64,000 nt of DNA. Origin: Adiantum capillus-veneris. Lineage: Eukaryota; Streptophyta; Polypodiopsida; Polypodiales; Pteridaceae. Positions 52,532-62,831 of the stretch are shown piece after piece. The notes beneath the pieces were generated by a model. That model was not told the origin of the DNA, did not search any database, and was given only the letters and a program-made list of their open reading frames with translations. The stretch spans positions 86,923,529-86,987,528 of the forward strand of contig CM043959.1 of assembly GCA_014529385.2 (NCBI GenBank), given 5' to 3'. Within the stretch, counting starts at the first letter, position 1; every line of letters starts with the position of its first letter. A program made the position numbers and the translations under genes.

Positions 52532-54121
52532 ATTAATGCACTTGCTTTCACGGAACTAAAGAGTGGATCTTTGGAGTCATTACGTGGCAAGTGTGCACAA
52601 GATCACTCATATGCTAAAGTGTGAAGTGCAGTTTTAAAAAGGGATCCCTCACACTCACATGTCTCTGAACAGCCAGATCAACATGTCTCTACACGTGCAG
52701 ATAGAAACTCCAACACACAGAGCTCCACCCCTACTCAGGAAGAGCTTAAGCGATGGAAGAATTTTTTCATTGATGATGGCTACTTACTCCACAAAGGTAG
52801 AGTATAAGTGCCAAAGGACTTAGACACTAGGCACCAAATCTTATTTGAGTGTCACGATAGTCCAAGTGCTGGTCATCCAGGTATCCGTAAGACGTATGCT
52901 TTAGTTCGACGGCAATTTTATTGGTCGGGCTTACATCATGATGTTCAAGAGTATGTACTAAACTGCCAACAGTGCCAAGTTAATAAGGCAGAGCGCCTCA
53001 AGGTAGGTGGCCTTTTACATCCTTTAGAGATTCCACAAGGTAAGTGGGAGAGTATCTCTATGGATTTTGTAGTAGGACTACCTACTACAAATCGTGGATA
53101 TGATGCCATTTGGGTAATTGTAGACCGTCTCACAAAGCTGGGTCGATTCATTCCCACTAAGACTACGGTTAAGACACCGGAATTAGCACGGCTATTTGTA
53201 GAGCATATATATAAACTCTATGGTCTTCCAACTAGTATCATTAGTGATAGAGATCAAAAGTTCGATAATCACTTCTAGAGAGCTGTCTTCCAAAAGTTGG
53301 AAACTAAACTTAATATAAGTACGACTGATCATCCAGAAACGGATGGTCAAACAGAAAGAGTCTATCAAGTGCTAGAGGATATGCTACGAGCATAGGTTAG
53401 CAAGAAGCAAAACAATTGGGAAGACTACTTACCTATATTGGAATTTGCTTATAACAGTTCAAAGCATGTGACTATAGGGTTTAGTCCATTTATGCTTTTG
53501 TATGGATTTCAACCTGGATCACCCGTTACGGTGGGGTTGGCTAAGGATAAGATACAACAAGCGAAGTATTTTCTCCAAGACCATTTTGACATGCTTCGAG
53601 TTTCTCGACAGAATGTTAAGCAAGCTCAAGATCGATATAAGAAGTATGCAAATGAGCATCGACGTCTTGCTACTTTCGAAGAAGGAGACAAGGTTTTCCT
53701 CAAAGTTCCGAAGTATTCAGAAAGTCTGAAGACGGGAAAAGTTGCTAAACTTTCACCACGCTATTGTGGACTGTTTACCATTCTCAAACGTATAGGTCAA
53801 GTGGCCTATAAGTTAGCTCTTCCACAGCACTCACGAGTTCATCCTGTTTTCCATGTTAGCCGTTTACGAAAACAGCTAGGACATGATGATAATATCATTG
53901 ACACAGGTGTGCTGGTTGACCTTATCAAACTGCCAAGCATTCCTCATGAGCCCGAAAATATTTCTCATGAGCTTCGCACCAGACATCATGTCAGACGACA
54001 GGTGTTGGTAAAATGGCTAGATAGACCTGAAGAAGGTTCTACATGGGAGAATGTCTCCGCACTTAAGAAACGTTTTCCTACGTTCGTTTTTGAGGACAAA
54101 AACGATTCTCCAAGGGGGGGG
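52532..54121 (+). pseudogene. E3 integrase and chromodomain-like C-terminus
   Basis: One register with stops near 52530, 52622, 52805, 53276 and 53393. Integrase zinc-binding module: HDSPSAGHPGIRKTY ... CQQCQ (52850-52980). DDE core: SMDFVVGLP, IISDRDQKF and DGQTERVYQ. The C-terminal domain (FEEGDKVFLKVPKY, LSPRYCGLFTI, HPVFHVSRLRKQLG) is followed by a chromodomain-like end: RRQVLVKWLDRPEEGSTWEN with FVFEDK. The last feature places E3 among chromoviruses, which often target heterochromatin. It ends just before a purine run (CCAAGGGGGGGG, about 54111-54121) that acts as PPT. Confidence 0.85.
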
Positions 54122-54124
54122 TAA

Positions 54125-54247
54125 TGTAAGGACATGGGTCCTATGGGCAAGGCCACCGGCACGACCAGACAGTGTGTACGCTAGGGGGAGGCTATAAGAT
54201 AGCACGATTGGGTGGAGACTAGCACACGCATTACCATCGCCCTTTCA
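54125..54247 (+). repeat. E3 3' LTR (123 bp)
   Basis: Partner of 44988-45110; TG...CA ends, preceded by a G-rich PPT. Confidence 0.88.
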
Positions 54248-54252
54248 GATAC
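54248..54252. repeat. TSD (GATAC), right flank of E3
   Basis: Matches 44983-44987; E4 gag resumes here. Confidence 0.85.
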
Positions 54253-54899
54253 CAAAGTCAAAGTCCTTACAAAATGGTGAGGCTTGAAGATGGCCCCATA
54301 TGAGTCTGTCCAAAAGTATGTGGATAAGTTTTGGGTGTTATATCTCAAAGCCAATGTCTACAAAAAGATAGTCTTTTGCAGAATAAAAGAAATAATGGCC
54401 TATCTAATGAGATGAGTGAGTACATGTCAACTCACAAAGACTTAAAACCATTATGGAGTTCATACATCATATTATGGTCGCTTTGAGGATACGTTTTCAA
54501 CAAGGGACCAAGAAGGGCTCAAAGCCAACGGAAACCAAAGAATCACTTGAGCCAAAGGGGAAGAACAATGTGACACAAAATTCTCGCAAGGCTACCAACA
54601 ACAACAACAAAGGAAAGGAAAAAGAAAAGGGCTACAAAGGTAAAAATAAACTTTCTCTTGAAGAGGTTGAACGTTATCGTAAAGATAATAAGTGTTTCAA
54701 GTGTGGAGAGCAAGGTTATGTTTCTCGGGCATTTCCTAAGAGAAGTGAACGTAATGACCCTCCTAGAACCACCATGGTGGAAGCTCTAAAAGTCGAAGGC
54801 CATTGCAAAGGAGCACCACTCTCTTATGCTTGGAGAAAAGTAAGAGAGCATGATGCTTTCACATTGTTTGACCCTGGCCCACAACTTCATTTCTATTGA
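54253..54899 (+). pseudogene. E4 gag, C-terminal part
   Basis: Continues the capsid split by E3 (MAPYESVQKYVDKFWVLYLKA near 54290-54360), with stops and frameshifts. The 54453-54899 stretch has a Lys/Asn-rich linker and a zinc knuckle, CFKCGEQGYVSRAF, in which the His is Tyr and the last Cys is Phe, so metal binding is lost. After that comes a protease start with FDPGPQLHF where D-x-G-A-T/S-H is expected. Decayed. Confidence 0.75.
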
Positions 54900-56260
54900 G
54901 CTAGCTACCAAGCTAGGAATTCATGACTTTGAGATGGGAGATGTAATACAAGCAAATGGAGCTTTCAAAGGGCAAGAAGTCTCAATCACTCCATTTGATC
55001 GGGCTCCATGTGCAAAGCTATGTTGATAAAGAAGATTTTTTCATCTCTCCACTCAAGCATGAAGATGTTATCCTATGGCACCATGGTTTGATCACATGGC
55101 TACCACTATGAAGTTTCCAGAGAGAAAAGTTCTCTTTTCCTATCGAGTCAAGGATGTTGTGCTTAATGTTAATAGTGTAAGAAGCACTATATCTCTTGTA
55201 CATACTCAAATTTTAGACAAAGTAATGAAAAGATCTCTTTCTTGTTACATAATTTTTGTCAAGGAGTCTAAGAAAGATGCATGCGTTCCTAATGAAGTTA
55301 AGAATGAAACTAAAGAGGAATTAGAGCTATTTAGTTTCTTAAATGAGGTTCAATATGTGTTTATGGATGACATTCCCAGGGAGCTACCTCCCAAAACGAA
55401 AACATGTGATCATTCCATAGAACTTCTATCTGGTATCTCACCCTCCTAATAAGCCTCCTTATCGAGTCTCAATGGCTCAGCAAGAGGAGATTATGAGGCA
55501 AGTGAATGAGCTTGTGGAAAAACGGACGGTCATGCCTAGCTCATCTCCATTTTTCTCACCCGTTCTATTATTACAAAAGAAAGATGGTACTTATAGAATG
55601 TGTGTGGACTATCGGGCACTTAATCGGATAACCATAAACAATAGATTTACTCTTCCTAGGATAGAATATCTATTTGATAACCTACAAGGGTCTACCTACT
55701 TTAGTAGAATAGATCTCAAAAGTGCTTATCATCAGATAAGGATAGTGCCTGAAGATAATCATAAGACGGCCTTTCAAACAACTTTTGGCCTATATGAATT
55801 CTTGGTACTCCCTAATGGACTTACCAATGTGCCGGTTACTTTTTGAATGATGGAAAGGCTCTTTAGACATCATTGAACCTTCATGGGAGTGTTCTTTGAT
55901 GACATTGTCATCTACTCAAAGACTGTTAAGGAATATAAGCAGCATCTTCAAGTAATATTTCAAGTTTTGAGAGACAATAAGTTTTACATTAATCAAAAGA
56001 AAAGCAATTTTTTTAAAAAAGAGATTCAATATGTACGTCATATTATCTCTTAAGCAAGGATCTAGATGGACCCCGCAAATTTTGAGGAATGGTCTATACC
56101 AACAAATCTGCACAAATTAAGAAGCTTTATAGGAATGTGGGCATACTATAGACGCTTCATAGAAAAATTATCACTCATATCAGGCCCATTGTATGATTTG
56201 ACTAAGAAGAATGTTAAATTTTTATGGACTACAAAAGAGAATGAATCTTTTAAAATTTAA
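54900..56260 (+). pseudogene. E4 protease remnant and reverse transcriptase
   Basis: Protease-like segments near 54900-55020 (LATKLGIHDFEMGD) are out of frame. RT is clear at 55472-55846: VLLLQKKDGTYRMCVDYRALN, GSTYFSRIDLKSAYHQIRI and FGLYEFLVLPNGLTNVPVTF, ending in a stop. The active-site box near 55890 reads FFDD (VFFDDIVIYSK). The thumb (IGMWAYYRRFIEKL, 56066-56260) lies in another frame. RT motifs are of chromovirus type. Several stops and frameshifts make it inactive. Confidence 0.8.
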
Positions 56261-58036
56261 AGGCAAATCTTATCTCTCAACCCGTTCTAATATTACCATA
56301 CCTTTCAAAGCCTTTTAAGTTTTGAGGTCTAGTGTGATGTCTGTGGACAATACCTTGGAGCTGTTTTGCTTCAAGAAGGGCATGCCATTGCATACAAAAG
56401 TAGGAGATTGGATGCCCAAGAAAAGAATCTAGGCATATATGAAAAAGAGATTTTAGCTATCCTACATGCCCTAGATGCTTGGAAGCAGTATCTCCTAGGC
56501 ACTCCGTTTGTTTTGTGCACAGATCATCAAAGTCTTAAATACTTTTTGACGCAAAATAAATTAAGTGATAAGAAAATGAGGTGGAAAAACACTTTCTCAT
56601 AGTTTAATTTCATATTGCTCACATAGCTAGTAAGCACAACCAAGGTGCACTTTCAAGAAGGCCAAGAGTGAATGTTGTATCAATAGCTACTCACAATTGT
56701 CTATCCTCTATGATAGATGAGTGTGCTACGGATCTAGACTTCAAAGATGTAATGTCAGATATTGCACTAGGGACGAAAGAGAAACCATACAACATGCAAG
56801 ATGGTTATCTTCTCTATGGAAATAGACTATGCGTTACACATAATCTACATAAAAAGGTTACGTATAAATCTCATATTCCACCTTATGCAGGACATAGAGG
56901 GATTCAATCTACTCTCAAGGTAGTAGAGATGTCCTTTTATCGGCCAATAATGAAGGCATACATACCAAACTATGTTGCCAAATGCATTGTATGTCAAAAG
57001 ACAAAATATGATAGAGGGAGGCAACTTGGCTTGCTTCAGCCATTGCCTATATCTGATTCCCCATGGGAAAGTATATCCATGGATTTCAGCTTTGGATTAC
57101 CCAAGTCCATACATGCAAACATGGAAATATGGACAATAGTAGATTGGTTTAAAAAGCAAACGCATTTTATACCGATCAAAAAGACTATTAAAGCACACCC
57201 TATGGCAATCCTCTTTATCTCACAGGTCTTTAAGTATCATGGCTTACCAGCATATATGTATCCAAGAATGACTAGCAATCTTTGGAAGGGCCTCTGATAA
57301 TTTGGGTACAAAGTTGAATTTCCCCTAGTCCTATCACCCACAAACAGATGGCCAAAGTGAGATAGTAAATTCAACCATCATAGATATACTTAAAGCGTTT
57401 GTTATAAAAATAGATCAAAGAGATCAATAGGAAAATTATTTACCTCTTAGTAGAGCATGCATACAATAACACTACTTCTACAGAAAGACACCCTTCAAGG
57501 TAATTGAAGGAAGACCCAAGCTCCCAATGATAGTCAAGACACTTGGGAACATATTTGTTTGTGGTGAGTATAGCAAAGATCTTGAAGAATCTTTTTGAAA
57601 GATCAAAGAAGTTATATCCATCACGCAACAAAAGAAAAAGGCTACTGCTATTAAGCATAGATGAGCCTTGACCTTCAAAGAAATTGATTGGGTATTACTC
57701 AAGTTTCCAAAAGCACGCTTAAGTCACACTACGGGCAAGGGAATACAAGGACGCCCAACAGGTCACCACAAAGATTATGCTAAGTTAGCAAAAAGATATC
57801 ATGGCCCATTTCAAATTCTTAAGCCTATCAATGAAATAGCTTATAGTCTAAGGTTACCAAGTACTTGGCTCATTTATAATGCATTTCATGTGAGCCTCTT
57901 GAAACCTTATAAGGGCGAGCCACCCAAAGAACCATAATTGAAGAACCACCTGAGATTGAGGGTCAAGAAGAGATCTTGCATCCAAAGAGCATCCTACGAC
58001 ATGAAGACAAGGTTTTAAGAAGTGGTAAGACTATCC
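56261..58036 (+). pseudogene. E4 RNase H, integrase and start of chromodomain-like tail
   Basis: RNase H near 56330-56602 (GAVLLQEGHAIAYKSRRLD, EKEILAILHALDAWKQYLLG, TDHQSLKYFL). Integrase at 56668-57297 (AGHRGIQST ... CIVCQKTK; SMDFSFGLP). Beyond 57300 the third catalytic motif is barely recognisable (DGQSEIVNS). The C-terminal part (57668-57937) has AKLAKRYHGPFQILKPINE and YNAFHVSLLKPYKG. After a stop the next frame reads EEPPEIEGQEEILHPKSIL, the lead-in of a chromodomain tail, cut off near 58040. Many stops; inactive. Confidence 0.8.
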
Positions 58037-58096
58037 GATGATATTTTTGAGGCTCTTGCCCCTCTCACACACTATCTCAAGTGCCCCAGATTGGAA

Positions 58097-58232
<136 letters not shown>

Positions 58233-59300
58233 CCAAGTGCAAAAAAATTTGCAAGCGCTATTGGGGTTAAACAAGGATGTCTGTTGTCACCAACTCTCTG
58301 CATCAATCAATTGGAACAAATGGTACTTGACTTTATGCAAGACGAAGGCATTGAAGAGGTCACTATTTGTTGCAATGCGGTAATAATGATTTTGTTGTAT
58401 GCGGATGATGTAGTGCTTCTAGCACACACTTTAGAAGATGCACAAAAGCTTATGGTTTTCCTTGAGAAATTTTTCTTGCATAGTGGGCTGATTGTGAATG
58501 AATCCAAAACAAAGGTTATGCTTGTGAAAACCAACCATAAGAAGAAGCGATGCATTGTGTACAACAATGAGACACTTGAAACTGTTGAGAACTTTAAGTA
58601 CATTGGCCTTGACATTCCGGCCAATCACAAGTGGCATGAATGTGCTATGCATCATTTGGAAGCAGGAAAGAGAGCGTACTATGCATTTGAGAACATGTGT
58701 AATGCGGGAAACATCAAGTGTTGGGTTCTGAAGAAGTGCCTTGTTGACACATTGGTGACATCGGTTCTTCTTTATGGAGTTGGAGTGTGGGGTGAAAGCA
58801 TCTCAAAGTCTACTTGGAAAGAGTTTGAGAATGTCCAAAAGCATTTTCTTACAAACTTTCTCCAAGTTAAGACACAAATACCACATATGCTCCTACTTCT
58901 TGAATCAGGATCTCTTCCAATTGAGGTAATGGACATGGTGTGGAGTACATGATAAAGATGCATCAAAATCCCTCACATCGACTTTTTACAATTGCATGGG
59001 AAGCAAGCAAAAAAGTTCAAAAGATGCATAAAAGCAAGATCTTGAGCGCGGGATGGATGCAAGACATAAAGAAGTGGTTCAATGAGAGATGAGATGCATT
59101 ACACTTTCTTCATGATGCTTCAATTGACTCCCAAGTAGATGAAGCTTTTCTACAAGGCCAATGTATTACGGCTTGCCGATGGGTCATTCTTCATACATTA
59201 CAACACCCATGTTGCATCCAACTACAAAACCATGTTCTTTGTTGAAAGAGAAAACAGTACTCACATTACAGGCTTGAGTCGATCCCCTTGTCAGTGATAT
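58233..59300 (+). pseudogene. LINE-type reverse transcriptase fragment
   Basis: From about 58260 the translation gives VKQGCLLSPTL (RT box before the catalytic core), then LLYADDVVLLAH with the Y-A-D-D active site (about 58395-58430), FFLHSGLIVNESKTKVM, KYIGLDIPANHKW, and a thumb/C-terminal region (SVLLYGVGVWGESISKS). The first clear stop is at 58950. Similar sequence continues to ~59250 with stops and a frameshift (LFTIAWEASKKVQK, GWMQDIKKWFNER). The N-terminal endonuclease and the first RT boxes are missing, as in 5'-truncated LINE insertions. Non-LTR elements copy themselves at a nicked target; this piece is inactive. Confidence 0.85.
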
Positions 59301-59455
59301 GCACTATCACAACCATTCGGCTTAGCTTTATAAATTAGCATTTCAGTCTTTTCTTTCACTGCTCACAATTTAGCTTTATTTTTACCTAGATTTACTATTC
59401 ATTTTTTAGCCAATTTGTATTTTTTTTAAACGTTGAATCAATGTAACCCTCTTTC

Positions 59456-59764
59456 GTGCGTGTGCAAGCGATTGGGATGGACATGGCCCTCCGAACGGCA
59501 CCAGAGCACGAGCAATGGATCAAGAAGGACAAACTTTGTTGCCCTTGTGCCAAGTGCAAAAGCACAATTCCTCACTTAATTGCATTACTTTGGAGCATGT
59601 GGAGAACGAGGGGCTTTGAAAAGACCCTCAAAAAAGTGCTTGAGTTGATGGAAGCACCATTCTGCCCTTGCTTGACGATTCTCCCCATTGGTATGTTATC
59701 AGTGGAGGTGCGAGGACATGCAAAAATAAAAAATAGTGATAAGAGTATATTAGTGAAGGCATGA
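59456..59764 (+). pseudogene. Unassigned ORF, possibly a transposase-associated fragment
   Basis: 102 codons with MALRTAPEHEQWIKKDKLCC, a Cys cluster CCPCAKCKS and, about 20 residues later, RTRGF. The CPC-x-KC-K ... RGF pattern resembles the N-terminal transposase-associated domain of plant CACTA elements (W...CPCxxCKN...HL..RGF). The resemblance is short and I saw no TIRs or transposase core nearby, so the assignment is weak. It sits between the LINE fragment and E7. Confidence 0.25.
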
Positions 59765-60166
59765 CATCAAGTGATTGTGGCACTAGCTAGCTCTACTTTC
59801 ATAGCTCCGCTATGCATCTTTTAGAGTCACTTTGAGTTTCAAGGTGAGCACATGCTTGCCATGGTTGATAAGTTGTTGGCTCGTGAAGCTAGAATGCGCG
59901 ATGAAGAGTGTAGACCATGCATTCCATGGGCACAAGCAACGGAAAATAGATTGCTATCGAGTGCTAAAAAAACCACTTTATGATGGTGCATAGTACTCAC
60001 TGCTTCAAGCACCATCGAAAGTCCTCAACTTGCATGGTTGGAGCAATGCTAGTGTAGATGCGCTCCTGAAGTAAATCCTATTTTCACTTTTTGAGAAGAC
60101 AATTAAATTAGAGCCTTTAGAACTAGCACATGGATGTTTCCATTGTTACCATATACATGTGGTAGT
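59765..60166. other. No feature seen
   Basis: 400 bp with no recognisable gene before the E7 LTR. Confidence 0.5.
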
Positions 60167-60370
60167 GATGTGTATGAACACACTAGGACCGCCGGGGCAT
60201 TTTTTCCCTCTTTAGGAGGTTTTTTTCCCCGAGCATTGTATATACGCCCATCACTCTAGGGCTATCTATCTTTCCATTGCATACTAAGAAACACACTCTC
60301 TATTGTGTGCCTTGAGCTTCCTTCTTCTTCTCCAAGCTATGTGCGTTTCTCTGCAACCCTAATTCCAACA
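60167..60370 (+). repeat. E7 5' LTR (about 204 bp)
   Basis: The end TTCCAACA is fixed by the PBS. The start near TGTGTATGAACACAC is a best guess because the 3' LTR lies outside the window. TATA-like TATATACGCC near 60238. Confidence 0.55.
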
Positions 60371-60372
60371 AT

Positions 60373-60390
60373 TGGTATCAGAGCAGGTCA
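60373..60390 (+). promoter_or_regulatory. Primer-binding site (tRNA-iMet), E7
   Basis: TGGTATCAGAGCAGGTCA; the first 12 bases match the standard plant site exactly. Confidence 0.92.
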
Positions 60391-60732
60391 CGTCCTCCCT
60401 TGCTTAGTCGCTAGCTGCTCCAGTACACGCCTGCTCACTTTCTCCGATTTCAGTGAGCTTTGACGAGCGTTCGCAGGTCGACAAGTATTCTGGGACAGCT
60501 CAAAGAGCTTGGTCTACTCAAAATTTTGATTTGGGCTCATTTCGGCCTCCGTTTCCACTACAGGCAATACTGCACAGGCCATTTCGTCATTTTGTGCAGA
60601 ATTTCTGTTAGTGCCATTTTCTGCATAACAGGTGCCTTATAGTCTTCTATGGTTTGTGCTATATAGCACAAGTTGTTCCCGCTCCGTTTCTCCTATTTTC
60701 GGGTAGTTTTCACATCAGGTGCATCATTTACC

Positions 60733-61809
60733 ATGGCTGACAACAACAACACAGATGTGTTCAAGATGTTTGCTGCTGAGAACATGTTCGATGGGGACAA
60801 CTACCCCATGTGGGCTTATATGATGCAACATGTTCTTGTGTCAAAGGGTGTCTGGAACATTGTGCAGGGCATTGATGTACATCCTGGTTCTGAGGATGTA
60901 GGCGATGTTGAGGATGTTGCATGTCTTGCTACAAGGATTGCATCTGTTAGAGTTGTTTTGCCTATGGCAGAACAAGCTCGTTGGGATGTTAAGGATGTGC
61001 AGGCTCATGCATTGATTGCGTTGTCTGTGAAGCGCACCATTGTTCCTCACATCCGTTCAGCAAAATCTACAAAACAGGCTTGGGATATTCTAGCAGGTCT
61101 TTATGCAAGCCGCAATGAGGCTAAAATTGCTTTGCTGCGTAAAGAGCTGGAGTCGAAGATTATGCATGAGGAAGATGATATGGACACTTTCCTTGCTAGT
61201 GTCAAGGATATCAATGAGAAACTTATTTCTGCAGGTGAAGTTATTTCAGACAGTTCCCTTGTGCAGACTGTTCTTGATGCCTTACCAGATTCTTACCAGA
61301 CTTTTGCTAGTACTTGGAGACTTATGACCCAAGGAAATCCAGAAGTTGTCAAGTTTGATGCATTATGCACATTGTTGTTGCAAGAGTCACTTTCCAGAAA
61401 AAACAAGACTAGACAGCGTGCAGTTGAGCAGGCTTTTATTGCTTCTCAAAGAAAGGGTGGTAACAGCAATGCAGCCACTTCTTATGGTTCTGCTGCGAGT
61501 GGCAAACATTCTGTTCCTAATGCTTTTGCTGGCAGCAATTCTTCTGGAAATTCTGGTGATAAGGGCAAAAAGAAGATGCGTTGCCATTATTGTAAAGCCA
61601 ATGATCACTTGATCAAGTCGTGTCCTAAGTTGAAGGCCAAAGAGGCTAAGAAGAAAGAGGGTGGTTCCACTGCAAATGTTGGTTCCACTACAAATGCAAC
61701 CATTGTTGAGTCTTCTCTGAAAGGAGACTGTGTTGCTGATGTTGATGCAGAATGGGCTTTAGCGCAGACTGCACTTACAATCCTGTTGTCCATGATGCAT
61801 GCTTGTTAG
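60733..61809 (+). CDS. E7 gag (copia type)
   Basis: ATG 60733 (ACC-ATG-G context) opens MADNNNTDVFKMF. A capsid of the UBN2/copia-gag type follows: FDGDNYPMWAYMMQHVLVSK, then HALIALSVKRTIVPHIRSAK, TKQAWDILAGLYASRNEAK and the VQTVLDALPDSYQTF segment. A basic linker leads to a zinc knuckle, CHYCKANDHLIKSC (C-x2-C-x4-H-x4-C), near 61582-61623, and a Lys-rich stretch. The frame stops at TAG 61807-61809, and coding shifts to another frame in which the protease begins, overlapping from about 61752. In a copia element gag and pol are usually one frame, so one indel likely separated them. An upstream in-frame ATG (60673) lies in the leader and is less likely. Confidence 0.85.
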   Translation: MADNNNTDVFKMFAAENMFDGDNYPMWAYMMQHVLVSKGVWNIVQGIDVHPGSEDVGDVEDVACLATRIASVRVVLPMAEQARWDVKDVQAHALIALSVKRTIVPHIRSAKSTKQAWDILAGLYASRNEAKIALLRKELESKIMHEEDDMDTFLASVKDINEKLISAGEVISDSSLVQTVLDALPDSYQTFASTWRLMTQGNPEVVKFDALCTLLLQESLSRKNKTRQRAVEQAFIASQRKGGNSNAATSYGSAASGKHSVPNAFAGSNSSGNSGDKGKKKMRCHYCKANDHLIKSCPKLKAKEAKKKEGGSTANVGSTTNATIVESSLKGDCVADVDAEWALAQTALTILLSMMHAC

Positions 61810-62831
61810 TTGCTGCAGATTCACGTGTGTGGTATTTCGACAGTGGTGCTACAAAGCACATTACCTCACATCGTGAATTGTTTACCTCTCTCAAGTCTGT
61901 CCCTCATGGGAATTCAGTCACTTGTGCCAACAACGCCTCTTATCCAGTTTAGGGAGTTGGAAAGATTGTGCTCACTGCTGCTAATGGCAGTTCCTTCACA
62001 CTTGTTGATGCACTTTATGTACCTGGGATCAAGAAGAATCTCTTGTCTGTATCCGCACTTGCTAGACTTGGACTTGTAGTCAAATTTGTGGATGACAGAT
62101 GTACAGTTCATGATCTCAGTTTTGGTGTGAAATTGTTGCATCTGGCCTTTTGTGTCGTGGGCTGTATAAGCTCACTTTGTATGACAAGTGTGGACAAAAT
62201 TTTGCAAATGTTGTTGCAGATTCAAGGGCTATTTCAGATGCAAAACTTTGGCATGCAAGTTTTGGTCATCTGAATTTTGCCAGTTTGCTGCGTTTGCAGA
62301 AATCTGATATGGTTGCTTCTTTGCCGCCTCTTGAGGCACCTGTCAAACATGTTTGTGAAGTTTGTATTTTGGGTAAGATGCAGCGTTCTAAATTTCCAAA
62401 GGATGGTTCAGTTCGGGCCACATGCAGGTTGTAGCTTGTGCATAGTGATGTTTGTGGGCCCATGCAAACTCCGTCCTTTGGCAATTACCTGTACTTCGTG
62501 ACTTTCATTGATGATTACTCCAGGCATGCATGGGTATTTCCGCTTAAAGCGAAGTCCGAAGTTTTTATGTGCTTCAAACAATTTCTGTCTATGGCTGAAA
62601 ATGTCTCGAAATGTACTATGGGCACCCTCCGTTCCGATCGAGGGGGGGAGTATATGTCTCATGAATTTAATGCATTTCTGGCTAGTCGTGGGATAAAACA
62701 CCAATGTACAGTGCCTTATACACCTCAACAAAATGGTGTTGTTGAGAGGAAAAACAGGTCACTGACGGAAATGGCACGATGTATGGTCAAAAGTCAAGCT
62801 TTGCCGCATTCTTTTCTGGCTTCAGGCCATT
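61752..62831 (+). pseudogene. E7 protease and integrase, broken
   Basis: Protease: WYFDSGATKHITSHRELF (D-S-G-A, about 61830-61880) and the IKKNLLSVSAL segment, with TAG near 61950. A frameshift near 62145 moves to the frame with the integrase zinc-binding module: LWHASFGHLNFASL ... CEVCILGK (62250-62370). After TAG near 62432 the DDE core follows: SDVCGPMQTPSFGNY, FIDDYSRHAWVF, LRSDRGGEYMS and QQNGVVERKNRSL. Another frameshift near 62815 ends this stretch. All three catalytic acids are present, but the frame is broken at least four times. Confidence 0.85.
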